64,000 nucleotides of DNA from Pseudoglutamicibacter cumminsii (GCF_003143995.1 NZ_QFWG01000008.1:1-64000); one strand, 5' to 3'; shown: positions 18,204-28,384, counted from the first letter of the stretch. The notes: generated by a model from the sequence alone, not told the origin. Numbers and translations are program-made.

Positions 18204-18219
18204 CTACATCTTGTAGAGT
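18204..18219 (+). promoter_or_regulatory. BlaI/CopY-type operator overlapping -10 of blaI
   Basis: CTACATCTTGTAG (18204-18216), a CTACA-N3-TGTAG dyad, with TAGAGT (18214-18219) as -10 box. The same 16 bases occur in reverse orientation at 22059-22074, upstream of the copC operon. Confidence 0.85.
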
Positions 18220-18262
18220 TAAGCAAGCAATGAGAGGCAATAACAGGCAAGGAGGTGACCCC

Positions 18263-18637
18263 ATGACGCCCATTCGCGAACGCGGCCAGCTTGAACGCGA
18301 GGTGCTAGATCTCCTTCGGGAGAACGTTTCACCCATGAGCGCTCGCCAGCTTCAGGACGCCTTCGACGAGCCAGCACCTGCCTACACGACCATCATGACG
18401 GTGCTCGCCCGCCTCGAAAAGAAGGGCCAGGTGACCCGCGGAGGTCCGTCTCCTCGCAAGACCACGTTCCAAGCTGTCCACAGCGACGAAGATGCGGCAA
18501 GCCACGGCATGCTCGCAGCACTTGGTCAGGCCAACGACCGCAAGGCCGCCTTGCTTGCTTTCGCAGGTAACCTCGACGCCGCAGATGTAGCCCTTCTCAA
18601 TGAAGCCTTCAACTCTAAGAAACGCCGCAAATCCTGA
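18263..18637 (+). CDS. BlaI/MecI/CopY-family transcriptional repressor
   Basis: 124 residues from ATG 18263, with AAGGAGGTGACCCC as a near-perfect ribosome site. Winged HTH at about residues 5-75 (LEREVLDLLRENVSPMSARQ, then AYTTIMTVLARLEKKGQV). The short C-terminal dimerisation helix follows. It has no Cys-rich tail, so it is not a classical copper-sensing CopY. It is adjacent to an M56 peptidase, the standard actinobacterial pair, in which proteolysis or dissociation of the repressor relieves repression. Its own promoter and the copC promoter carry the same operator. Confidence 0.92.
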   Translation: MTPIRERGQLEREVLDLLRENVSPMSARQLQDAFDEPAPAYTTIMTVLARLEKKGQVTRGGPSPRKTTFQAVHSDEDAASHGMLAALGQANDRKAALLAFAGNLDAADVALLNEAFNSKKRRKS

Positions 18638-18643
18638 CATACT

Positions 18644-19423
18644 GTGCCTATGCTCTGGTGGGTTCTCGCATGCTTCGGCGTCTCTACGCTCCTAGCTTTT
18701 GTAGCGCCCATCGTCCTCACCAAAGGACATTGGCATGTGCGACGCCCGCGGCTCGGTCTTTCATTGTGGTTCGGGGCATTCTTCACGGGATTAGGCTTCA
18801 CCGCGCTTGGTTTGATCTTGAGCGCAAGCGCGGCGGTGTCCACTCCCCCGGAAGAAACTGGGCTCGAATCGCTGGCCCTTTCGCTCCTCGCCTGGATCGG
18901 CCTGCTCGCCCTCGGCGCGGTCACGGCTTTGATTTACACGGCAAATGAACCGCTAGTGGAGATCCAGAAGTCCACGGTTTCCCACCTTGAGTCCGCGGGC
19001 TACAGCCGCACCCAGCATCGTGATTATGAGCTGATCCTGTTCCACGCCGATGAGCTGCTTGCGTGCGCTGTCCCCCTCAAACGCGCGACTGTGTTCGTTT
19101 CCTCGGGACTGCGTGAGGCGCTGACGGATGCTGAGCTCGATGCGGTGATCGCCCACGAGCACGCCCACCTGACGCAACGGCATGGGCTCGCGTTGCGGAT
19201 CGCGCACGTGAACTCGATTGCTCTTGGCGCGTTTCGGGCCGGCCGTGAGCTGCGCAGGGCTTCGCTCTTGCTGGTTGAGCTAGCCGCCGATGACGCGGCA
19301 ACTAAAGCCACAAGTTCCGCCGCGCTAGCAGGGGCGCTGACGACGATGGGCACGGAACTTGGTGACGCCGGCATGCTTGCGCGGGCGCACAGGTTGCAGA
19401 TGCAGGCGGCCGCCGCTACCTAG
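18644..19423 (+). CDS. M56-family membrane metallopeptidase (short BlaR1-like)
   Basis: About 259 residues. TM segments at about 3-25, 40-62 and 82-100, then the cytosolic peptidase part with HEHAH at residues 171-175. It lacks the extracellular penicillin-sensor domain of BlaR1, as is usual for actinobacterial members. The start is GTG 18644 or ATG 18650; neither has a ribosome site, but it begins 6 bp after the blaI stop, so coupling is likely. Predicted to act on the adjacent repressor; the signal is unknown. Confidence 0.88.
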   Translation: MPMLWWVLACFGVSTLLAFVAPIVLTKGHWHVRRPRLGLSLWFGAFFTGLGFTALGLILSASAAVSTPPEETGLESLALSLLAWIGLLALGAVTALIYTANEPLVEIQKSTVSHLESAGYSRTQHRDYELILFHADELLACAVPLKRATVFVSSGLREALTDAELDAVIAHEHAHLTQRHGLALRIAHVNSIALGAFRAGRELRRASLLLVELAADDAATKATSSAALAGALTTMGTELGDAGMLARAHRLQMQAAAAT

Positions 19424-19450
19424 CGGCGCTTCCGGCCTGCGGCAGGGTGG

Positions 19451-20713
19451 TTACCCGAAGAGGGTGTCCCCGATGAACCCGCCATCCTTGCAACCTGGCG
19501 GGATCGCGAACACCGCGGAGCCGATGTGCGTGATCCATTCGTTGAGCAGGTCGAGGTCATCGAGCCGCTTCTGCAACGGATGGTATTGCGTCACCGGGTT
19601 GTGCTGGAACGCAGTGAAAATGAGTCCGGAATCTGAGACCTCAGTCCCGGTAGGGTGCACGTCGTAGTTGTAGACGCGGCGGAAGATCCGCTCGTGTGGA
19701 TTATCGGAGCGTGCACGGCGGATATGCGCGAACTCCGCGATAACGGGGAAGCCCGCAGCGTTCTTCGCTTCGAAATCCGGCTCGTCGTGTTCTTTATGTC
19801 CCGTGAGCGGAGCGCCCGAGGCCATACGCCGACCCACCGACGCTTCGCGGCCGTCGCGGTCCAGACGGTCCCACTTGTCGAGCATCATTTCGATGCGGCG
19901 GATCACGAGGCTCGTTCCGCCGTCAAGCCAGGCAGGGTTCTTGTCCGGGCCTTCCCACACGACTGACGCGAAGTCGTCAGTTTCTGGCGCCATGTTGACG
20001 GTGCCGTCCAACTGGCCGAAAAGGTTGCGTTGCGTGTGGTTTTCCTTTTGCGATCCGTATGCGCGGCGGAAGCCCTGCTGAACCCACGCGACATCCATAA
20101 AGTGGCGCGAGTCTTTGAGCAGCATGCGGGTTGCGTGAGCGACCGTCACCGGATCGTCCGCGGCCACCTGAATCAGAAAGTCGCCCCCGGTCCATTCCGG
20201 CTTGAGGGTATCCCGTTTGTATTCAGGCAGCGGCTTGAGCCAGTCCGGCATGGCCTTCGGATCCGGATTGATCCGCTTGACCATCTCGGAGCCAAACCCA
20301 AAGGTCACAGTGAGTCGCGACGGATAGAACGCGAGCTCCGGCTCGGTATCTGCCAACGCGCCGGTCCCCTGCGTAAGGCGTGCCGCATCGTCGGTGAGAA
20401 TGTTGAGCAAACGATAGAGACCGTCGCGGTCCGTTTCTTTCTTGAGGGTGAGCCCCACAAGCGTCTGATGCGCCTGCGGGTACATCTCAACCCCCGCTTG
20501 GTGCTTGCCATAGAACGGCAACTTCTTGACGCCCTGAATGACGTCGGCCTCGGCGAGCGCTTCTTTCCTCGCCTGTTGTTCACGGTTGCTTGCAAACGCA
20601 TCGACGCCGACGACGGCCGCAGCTCCCGCTACGGTTGCGGCTCCCCCGAAGAGCAACGAGCGGCGCGATAAGCCACCCCGACCTTTCTGGTCGTCTTGTT
20701 CCGCGCGGGTCAT
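19451..20713 (-). CDS. Tat-exported Dyp-type heme peroxidase (EfeB-like)
   Basis: 420 residues. Twin-arginine signal SRRSLLFGGAATVAG at about 16-30. The DyP signature GxxDG is GQLDGT at 233-238 with catalytic Asp236; proximal heme His is in AEFAHIRRA at about 330. Exported, folded, to the outside of the membrane. Third gene of the copC-PCuAC-dyp operon (60-bp gap). In EfeUOB systems EfeB acts in iron uptake, but no EfeU/EfeO lies here; the company of two copper proteins suggests a link to metal or peroxide stress instead. Confidence 0.92.
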   Translation of the reverse strand: MTRAEQDDQKGRGGLSRRSLLFGGAATVAGAAAVVGVDAFASNREQQARKEALAEADVIQGVKKLPFYGKHQAGVEMYPQAHQTLVGLTLKKETDRDGLYRLLNILTDDAARLTQGTGALADTEPELAFYPSRLTVTFGFGSEMVKRINPDPKAMPDWLKPLPEYKRDTLKPEWTGGDFLIQVAADDPVTVAHATRMLLKDSRHFMDVAWVQQGFRRAYGSQKENHTQRNLFGQLDGTVNMAPETDDFASVVWEGPDKNPAWLDGGTSLVIRRIEMMLDKWDRLDRDGREASVGRRMASGAPLTGHKEHDEPDFEAKNAAGFPVIAEFAHIRRARSDNPHERIFRRVYNYDVHPTGTEVSDSGLIFTAFQHNPVTQYHPLQKRLDDLDLLNEWITHIGSAVFAIPPGCKDGGFIGDTLFG

Positions 20714-20773
20714 TACGTGCGTTTCCTTTCTATCGACGTCGATGCGTGTGCATGCTGAGGCGGATTGCCTTAC

Positions 20774-21352
20774 TTAGTGATCGCTGTGGTCGTCACCGTG
20801 ATCGTGGTCGCCATGGTCGCCATGGTCACCGTGATCCATGTCGCCGTGGTCCATGTCGCCATCGTAGTTTTCGTTAGCGCCCGTGAACTCCTTGGCTGGG
20901 GCTTCGAAATCGAAGGTGTCGCCATCCGTGGTCTTGAGCGTGATCTTAATGGTGTCGCCTGGCTTGATTTCCTTCTCAAGGCCCATGAACATCAAGTGGT
21001 CTGCACCTGGCTCAAGGTTGATGCTCTTGTGAGCTGGAACGACGAACCCGCCTTCCTTCTCCTGCATCTTCTTGGCGCCGTCCGGGGTCTCGATAACTTC
21101 GTGTAGCTCGACCTTCTTCGCGTACTCGCTGGACGCGGACTCGATCGTGATGTCTTTATCGGTCTTGTTTTCGATGACACCGAATGCGGCGGTCATGCCC
21201 TCGGAAGCCGCCTTGACCCAGGTTTCCTTGGTCGTGAGCGCTTCTTGCGAGCTTTCCTGCTTGGTGTTTTCTTTGGTGTCACCCGAGCATGCTGACAAGC
21301 CAAGAACGGCAGCTGCGCTGAGCGCGATTGCGGCGGAAATGCGGCGGTTCAT
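20774..21352 (-). CDS. PCuAC-family periplasmic copper chaperone, lipoprotein with His/Asp-rich tail
   Basis: 192 residues. Lipobox LSAC at about 19-22. The PCuAC copper site is visible as LHEV, then MQEKEGG, then PAHK, then HLMFMG, fitting the HxnMx21-22HxM pattern. The last ~30 residues are an added tail of repeated MDHGD and HGDHGD units, a further metal-binding region. Known role: delivers Cu(I) to cytochrome oxidase or binds excess copper outside the cell. Second gene of the copC operon. Confidence 0.92.
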   Translation of the reverse strand: MNRRISAAIALSAAAVLGLSACSGDTKENTKQESSQEALTTKETWVKAASEGMTAAFGVIENKTDKDITIESASSEYAKKVELHEVIETPDGAKKMQEKEGGFVVPAHKSINLEPGADHLMFMGLEKEIKPGDTIKITLKTTDGDTFDFEAPAKEFTGANENYDGDMDHGDMDHGDHGDHGDHDHGDDHSDH

Positions 21353-21379
21353 ACTGATCCTTTACGAAGAGAGGTTGCC

Positions 21380-21997
21380 TCAGTTGGTTTTCGTGCCACG
21401 GCTGGCGAAGTACCAGATGGCCAGACCCACAATGACCACGCCAGCTCCAGCGGCCGCGATAACCCAGACAGGGACACCGGACTCCTTGCTGGAATCGGCG
21501 CCGTCTGCGGCTTCGGCAGCACCGTCGTAGATGCTGCCGCTATCGACGTCCTTTCCTTCAAGGGCAGGAACCTTCGGAGCGTTCGTGACATCACCTACAG
21601 AGAACGGAATGGTGCCCGAGATGGGGTGTCCATCCTCAGAGACCACACGCCAGCGGACTTCGTAGTTTCCGTCTGGCAGGTCTTCCGTCAAGGGCTGAGT
21701 GACCTTAAAGTCTTTCAACTCAGGGTCAAGGCCCTCGGCGTAGTTCTTCTGTTCAGCGTCTACGACCATGATCATGGTTCCCAGGTCCATCGGGCGGCCC
21801 GAGAACTCGAGCGTGATGTTCCCTGGGGATTGATCGAGGGCGGCTTCGCTGGATGGTGTTGATTTGACCAAACGGTCGTGAGCTTGCGCGGGCGATGCGC
21901 CAAAGACCGATGCACCGAAGACCGATGCGATGACCAACAACAGCGCGAACGCCACAGCACTCAGTGCAGCAATAGGCCTCGGCAGTGTTCGTGTCAT
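21380..21997 (-). CDS. copC: CopC-domain copper resistance protein with C-terminal TM anchor
   Basis: 205 residues. Signal peptide ending near SPAQA, so the mature protein begins AHDRLVKSTP, placing His1 for Cu(II) binding; the second His is in EDGHPISGTIPFSV. The YobA/CopC fold spans about 38-135, followed by an acidic linker and one TM segment (VWVIAAAGAGVVIVGLAIWYF) at about 180-200. First gene of the operon. The operator shared with blaI lies 62 bp upstream. Confidence 0.92.
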   Translation of the reverse strand: MTRTLPRPIAALSAVAFALLLVIASVFGASVFGASPAQAHDRLVKSTPSSEAALDQSPGNITLEFSGRPMDLGTMIMVVDAEQKNYAEGLDPELKDFKVTQPLTEDLPDGNYEVRWRVVSEDGHPISGTIPFSVGDVTNAPKVPALEGKDVDSGSIYDGAAEAADGADSSKESGVPVWVIAAAGAGVVIVGLAIWYFASRGTKTN

Positions 21998-22058
21998 TGC
22001 TTTGATCTCTCCCAGTAGCTCGACGAGTTTGGACGTTGTCGTAGTGGGTACGCCGCTT

Positions 22059-22074
22059 ACTCTACAAGATGTAG
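22059..22074 (-). promoter_or_regulatory. BlaI-type operator and -10 of the copC operon
   Basis: Read on the minus strand: CTACATCTTGTAGAGT, identical over 16 bases to the blaI promoter site; with one gap the match continues through AAGC. The -10 would be TAGAGT. Confidence 0.85.
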
Positions 22075-22123
22075 TAGATAAATTCTATTGCGGAACCCGC
22101 AATCACCGCACTTACCCACCCCC

Positions 22124-22167
22124 TTAAGTATGGACTGCGCCTCGAACGAGACGCAGTCCATACTTAA
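22124..22167. terminator. Strong 16-bp hairpin between thiC and the copC promoter
   Basis: TTAAGTATGGACTGCG paired perfectly with CGCAGTCCATACTTAA around a 12-nt loop that itself pairs (CTCG/CGAG). Just before it on the thiC side a second small hairpin (CCCC...GGGG, 22171-22187, followed by ATTT on the minus strand) may be the actual thiC terminator. The large hairpin has no T-tract and may insulate the two operons. Confidence 0.65.
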
Positions 22168-22222
22168 ATGCCCCTCACAGAGCGGGGTTTATGGCGGGGT
22201 TACACCGGGGTTGACGAGGGCA

Positions 22223-24170
<1,948 letters not shown>

Positions 24171-24331
24171 CTCACCATTCGAACACACTACGCGAGCAGA
24201 TGCCAACACAGATCACACCCGCGCCAGCCGCCCGTCGCTACTTCACGCTTGTAAGATAAAGGTCATTATCCGGTCACCTAGTTTTCGCCCCTACGTTGAG
24301 GGCGTCTACTTTGACGTCTTGCAGGAGATCC

Positions 24332-25624
24332 GTGGAAAAGCAGCTCAAGAAGATCGCACGCAAAATTTTCAGGTCTAAAGCCTGGAAAGCGAGTAGCCAA
24401 TGGCTCCGCGGAACCCGCCAATACAACATCGCCGCCAAAGAACACGCAGAATCCGCGGCGCCCGGAGCTCAAGTGCTCGCCTACTTCGGTGACACCCAGG
24501 CCAAGCTCTACCAGTTACGCCAGTGGATCCCGGTGCTCGAAGAGCTCAACGAAACCGTGCCTACCGCGATCTTCTTGCGCCGCCCATCGGCCATTAAGGC
24601 CGTCGAAGAGATGACAAACCTGCCGATCGTGTACCGCGGAAGCTTCGACCGCATGATCAGCTACTACGAAGAGCACAAGCCCAAGCTGTTCCTCTACGTC
24701 AACAACGGCCGCTCAAACTTCCAGACCCTCAGCTACGCGCCAGCCGTGCACGTGCACATCAACCACGGCGAATCAGACAAACTCTCGATGGTCTCTAACC
24801 AGGCGAAAGCCTACGATTCCGTCTTCATCGCCGGCCCAGCAGCTTTGCGCCGCCACCGCCGCGCGCTCATCGACTTCGACGAATCGAAGCTGATCTCGGT
24901 TGGCCGCCCACAGCTTGATCTCGATTACGAAGACGAGCTTCCAGCCAGCCAGTTGCGCACCATCATGTACGCACCCACCTGGCAAGGCGAAAACGACAAC
25001 AACAACTACACATCGATCGACTACTACGGCCCACAGATCGTAGAAGCTGCCCTCGCTACCGAAGGCACGCGCCTCATCTATAAACCGCATCCGCGCGTTG
25101 CGGGTGCGCGGCAACCAGAGATGCAAGCCGGGCACCAGCGGATCCTTGAGCTGATCGAAGCCGCGAACGCCGACGGCGGCGAACACTTGGTCCTCAACGA
25201 GGGCAACATCCTCGCGATGTTCTCCGACGTCGACCTCATGATCACCGACATCTCCAGCGTTGGCCTCGACTTCCTGTACCTCAAAGCCGACAGCCCGATG
25301 CTGCTGACCGACCGCCGCACCAACCGCAAACAGCTCACGGATGAATCCCCTATCGCCTCGGCTGTACCGGTGATCGATGCGGACACCGTGGACTCGCTGC
25401 CCGAGATGATCGCCGATGCGCTCGCTAACGGCGGCGATAAGGACGCGCGAGCACAAGCCCGTGCGCTGTACTTCGGCGATTACGGCGTCGGCGAATCCCG
25501 CGTCGCGTTCATCGAAACCGTCCAGAAGCTCATTGCTGAGCGGGAAGAGAAACTGAAGCACTTCGATGTGCAGCCCACTGCTGCCGAAGCCGCAGACGAA
25601 ACAGCAGACGAGACCGAAAGCTAA
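24332..25624 (+). CDS. CDP-glycerol:glycerophosphotransferase family (TagB/TarF-like teichoic-acid polymerase)
   Basis: 430 residues from GTG 24332, with GCAGGAG just upstream; an in-frame TTG at 24296 is weaker. Family motifs are all present: HINHGESDK, YAPTWQ, YKPHPR and LMITDISSVGLDFLYL. Amphipathic basic N-terminus (KQLKKIARKIFRSK) for membrane association. Role: transfer of glycerol- or ribitol-phosphate units in wall teichoic-acid or related polymer synthesis. The C-terminus is acidic, with an ADET duplication. No other teichoic genes are adjacent. Confidence 0.85.
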   Translation: MEKQLKKIARKIFRSKAWKASSQWLRGTRQYNIAAKEHAESAAPGAQVLAYFGDTQAKLYQLRQWIPVLEELNETVPTAIFLRRPSAIKAVEEMTNLPIVYRGSFDRMISYYEEHKPKLFLYVNNGRSNFQTLSYAPAVHVHINHGESDKLSMVSNQAKAYDSVFIAGPAALRRHRRALIDFDESKLISVGRPQLDLDYEDELPASQLRTIMYAPTWQGENDNNNYTSIDYYGPQIVEAALATEGTRLIYKPHPRVAGARQPEMQAGHQRILELIEAANADGGEHLVLNEGNILAMFSDVDLMITDISSVGLDFLYLKADSPMLLTDRRTNRKQLTDESPIASAVPVIDADTVDSLPEMIADALANGGDKDARAQARALYFGDYGVGESRVAFIETVQKLIAEREEKLKHFDVQPTAAEAADETADETES

Positions 25625-25659
25625 GGCCTCACGACGGTGTCAGGGCACGGCTACGGGGA

Positions 25660-25686
25660 TTAGAACGTGAGCCCTTAGAACGTGAG
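25660..25686. repeat. 12-bp exact duplication of a gene tail including its stop (15-bp period)
   Basis: TTAGAACGTGAG at 25660-25671 and 25675-25686. On the minus strand each copy reads CTC ACG TTC TAA, that is LTF-stop, so a second in-frame stop follows five codons later. Confidence 0.9.
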
Positions 25687-26919
25687 GAAGTGATCGCGGC
25701 TCAAGAAGACGCCGCGCTCCGTCTTCGTGTTCCAGCACGTCAGGCCGTGCATTTCGGAAACGCATACGAAATCACCGTACGTGACAGCTTTATCGTATTC
25801 CAGCTTCTGCCCCTTGAAGCCGTCTTCGCAGCCGTCTTCTTCGAAGCAGAACTTTCCCTTGTGTGAGCCGCCGTAGCTTGGCTCTTTGTCCTCCGAACCC
25901 AGGTAGACGTATGGGGTTGTGCCCTTATCGGGCTTAGGGTCCGCGGCTACAGGCGCGTCATCTTTCCACGACTTGACGGCACAAATGATCGAATCCTTCG
26001 AGTGGTCCTCCGGGTCTTCCGAATTGTCCGTCAACCGGATGTCGCAACCGATGTTGCCGGTCGGGGTGGCGATCGAGGCGATCTTCAGCCCGCTCTTAGA
26101 GACCGTCTCGCTAGGCTCCAAGGAACCCGACGGGGCCGCCCCGCGAGCGCCCTGATACGCCTCAGATGGCAGCGGTTCCTTCGGCTTGTCCTCGCCGCCT
26201 TGTTCGCCCTCGTCTTCCGAGCTCTCGCCAGCATCTTCCGTGTTGCTAGAGCCCGGCGCTTCAGCGACCGCATCCGGGGCGGTACGTTGAGTGCTCCCAC
26301 CCAACAAGAACTTACCAGCGAAAACCACGGCAACAATCGCGATCACAGCAACCAGCGCAATGGCCAACCAGGCCCCGCCACGGGGGCGCGGCTGGTCGTC
26401 GTCTTCCTCATAGTCAAAGGGTTGGCCTGGGTCGTAAGGCTGCCCTGCATCGTGAGACTGCTCTGGATACTGCTGATGCGGCGGATGTTGCATCAGGTAC
26501 GGTTGCGGTTGCCCGCTATGACGCGATGCGGCTGAGGCCTCTTCCGCGGCACCCTCTGCAGATACCGGCGGCAAAATCGGAACGAATAACGGCCCGCCAC
26601 CCGATGCGCCAGGCTCCTGAATCCCAGGCTCCTCGCTAATCGAGTCCGGTAGAGGCGAAGCCGACGCCGGGGGGACAGGCGGAACGGACCATTGCGTCGC
26701 ATCCGCATCATCCGACGCATCAAGCACATCAGTCGCTGGAGATTCCGACGTAGGAGCCGGAGGACCGGGCACCTCCGAGAGGATCTGCACCACGAGCCCA
26801 GTAGGGCAGTTCGGGTGCATGAAAACCTTACTCCTCAGCTCAGGGTGCTCCGTAGCGATACGCACTAGCTCATCAGCAGAAAGCTGCGGATCCTCCAGAC
26901 GCAAACGCGCTTCGTCCAT
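25675..26919 (-). CDS. LRV-domain, single-TM protein with Cys-rich extracellular domain
   Basis: About 414 residues from ATG 26919 (GAGG eight bases upstream); ATG 26937 is possible. Residues 1-45 form one variant-leucine-rich-repeat unit (LEDPQLSADELVRIATEHPELR, then HPNCP), as in many actinobacterial proteins. A Pro/Gln-rich cytosolic linker follows, then TM at about 220-242. The extracellular C-terminal ~130 residues begin TPTGNIGCDI, have six cysteines and end GLTCWNTKT. That domain is shared with the divergent neighbour at 27196. Function unknown; possibly a sensor or wall-associated protein. Confidence 0.75.
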   Translation of the reverse strand: MDEARLRLEDPQLSADELVRIATEHPELRSKVFMHPNCPTGLVVQILSEVPGPPAPTSESPATDVLDASDDADATQWSVPPVPPASASPLPDSISEEPGIQEPGASGGGPLFVPILPPVSAEGAAEEASAASRHSGQPQPYLMQHPPHQQYPEQSHDAGQPYDPGQPFDYEEDDDQPRPRGGAWLAIALVAVIAIVAVVFAGKFLLGGSTQRTAPDAVAEAPGSSNTEDAGESSEDEGEQGGEDKPKEPLPSEAYQGARGAAPSGSLEPSETVSKSGLKIASIATPTGNIGCDIRLTDNSEDPEDHSKDSIICAVKSWKDDAPVAADPKPDKGTTPYVYLGSEDKEPSYGGSHKGKFCFEEDGCEDGFKGQKLEYDKAVTYGDFVCVSEMHGLTCWNTKTERGVFLSRDHFLTF

Positions 26920-27040
26920 GTCTCCATCCTCGAACATCACAGTCAAACTATGTTGCCGCCCAACTCTCACTGCTGGGCCTCGATGCAAATACCGATTGTA
27001 GAAGGCTAACAAGAGATTCAGGACACATCGCACCCACTAG

Positions 27041-27073
27041 CTTCTCTAGACGCCGTTGCCTTCTCTAGACGCC
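27041..27073. repeat. 14-bp exact direct repeat, 19-bp period
   Basis: CTTCTCTAGACGCC at 27041-27054 and 27060-27073 in the region between the two divergent paralogues. Confidence 0.85.
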
Positions 27074-27195
27074 ACCGCCGCGAGCGTTTTATCGTTGAAA
27101 ACGCAAGGAGTTGAAATCGCTGGTACCAATAACCCGCTGAAAGACCAGTACGAAACCAAAAGCAATGTCAGTTTCCCCTCCGGGAGGACAGCATC

Positions 27196-28053
27196 ATGAA
27201 TGGTCACAACCCTCAAACCCCAGGCCCTCAGTCCGCTGGGCAGCAACAGGCAGGATCGAAGCGAGCAACGCCATGGATCGCGGGTATCAGCGCCGCGATC
27301 GCCGTCATCGTGCTCGTTGCGGGAATCATCTGGATCACAACCCGCGGCGGAGACGAAAACAAACCGAACCAGCCTTCACCTGAAGCCTCGTCAACCACCA
27401 CAGAAAGCAACGAGGCCTCAGATAGCACAGGACCTTCGGAGTCCGACTCGCAACCGTCTGCCACGGACTCCGCTTCTGAAAGCCCGAGCGGATCTGAAGA
27501 AAGCGAATCCGACGACAGCAGCGACTCGGCCGAGGACCCCGGCACCGGCATCAACGTCCTTGAAGGGAAGCTACCGAAAGCCGGCGATCCCGCCCCAAGC
27601 AACGCGATCGACGCGAACCGCACCCGTGAGGACAAAGGTAGCCTCGTCGCCTCGATCCAGGTACCTAGCGGCAACATCGGCTGCAACATCTACAAGCCTG
27701 CTGCCGATAACGACCGCATGGGCAACCAGATCATGTGCACCGTCGACTCGTGGAAAACTAACCCACCGGAGCTGTTCGCCAAGAACGTGGAGCACCACTC
27801 ACCAGAAAACGACGCGCTGGTTGCCATCAACCAAGTCGACCGCACGCCGTACTACGGCACCGGCCTGGTAGGCGATAAGTGCTACAAGAAGGACGTATGC
27901 GAAAAGGGCTTTGAGGGCCAGGTTCTCGATTACGGGACCGTGGTGAAGCACGGCGACTACGTATGCCAGTCCGAAAAAGTTGGCCTCACGTGCTGGAACA
28001 CCAAAACCGGCCGCACCATCTTCATGAGCAAAGACGACCTCCGCGTCTTCTAA
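27196..28053 (+). CDS. Single-TM protein with Cys-rich extracellular domain (paralogue of the divergent neighbour)
   Basis: 285 residues; GGAGG eight bases before ATG. Short cytosolic Pro/Gln N-terminus, TM at about 28-50, then a ~70-residue Ser/Glu/Asp-rich linker. The C-terminal domain (about 150-285) starts VPSGNIGCNI and ends GLTCWNTKTGRTIFMSKDD, with six cysteines at positions matching the paralogue. It lacks the LRV unit. Divergent arrangement suggests gene duplication followed by domain exchange. Function unknown. Confidence 0.75.
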   Translation: MNGHNPQTPGPQSAGQQQAGSKRATPWIAGISAAIAVIVLVAGIIWITTRGGDENKPNQPSPEASSTTTESNEASDSTGPSESDSQPSATDSASESPSGSEESESDDSSDSAEDPGTGINVLEGKLPKAGDPAPSNAIDANRTREDKGSLVASIQVPSGNIGCNIYKPAADNDRMGNQIMCTVDSWKTNPPELFAKNVEHHSPENDALVAINQVDRTPYYGTGLVGDKCYKKDVCEKGFEGQVLDYGTVVKHGDYVCQSEKVGLTCWNTKTGRTIFMSKDDLRVF

Positions 28054-28114
28054 TTGCTTCAACGCCCGTCATCTATTTGACGGGCGTTGAAGCAACCAGA
28101 CGCGGAGGTCGTCT
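28032..28114. terminator. 83-nt two-part inverted repeat overlapping a gene's 3' end
   Basis: Outer arms AGACGACCTCCGCGTCT (28032-28048) and its exact complement (28098-28114), 17 bp. Inner arms of 18 bp (28054-28071 and 28078-28095) with a 6-nt loop. Only a 5/2-nt internal bulge separates them. The left outer arm is the last coding sequence (KDDLRVF) of the gene. No T-tract follows. Probably a bidirectional terminator between convergent genes. Confidence 0.8.
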
Positions 28115-28147
28115 GCGGTAACTACCGAAAGCTAATGCTTTAAGCCT

Positions 28148-28384
28148 TTAGTCGGCAAACTCCTCAGCGAGGGCATCCCTCTCGGCGGCCTCGCGAGTGT
28201 AGGCGTACTGACGCTGAATATAGGACTCCAGCTCAGAGCGTTCGATGCGCCAAATGCCGCGACCGCCCACCTTGATGGCTGGCAGGGCACCCGTACGCAC
28301 CAGCGAACGGGCCTGCTGCATGCTGACGTTCAACTCGTCAGCTACATCTTCAAGACGCAGGAAACGAGGCTGCTTCTTCTCCAT
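28148..28384 (-). CDS. Small MerR/excisionase-type HTH protein (BldC-like)
   Basis: 78 residues, all one helix-turn-helix-wing: RFLRLEDVADELNVSMQQAR, then LPAIKVGGRGIWRIERSELESYI. This is a common conserved small DNA-binding protein in Actinobacteria, not tied to a prophage here. The basic start MEKKQPR and the C-terminal acidic helix match that group. The target is unknown. Confidence 0.82.
   Translation of the reverse strand: MEKKQPRFLRLEDVADELNVSMQQARSLVRTGALPAIKVGGRGIWRIERSELESYIQRQYAYTREAAERDALAEEFAD

Noticed and set aside
28148-28384. Excisionase-like HTH as sign of an integrative element
   Set aside because: No integrase, attachment site or repeat boundary nearby; the BldC-like group is a normal chromosomal regulator.
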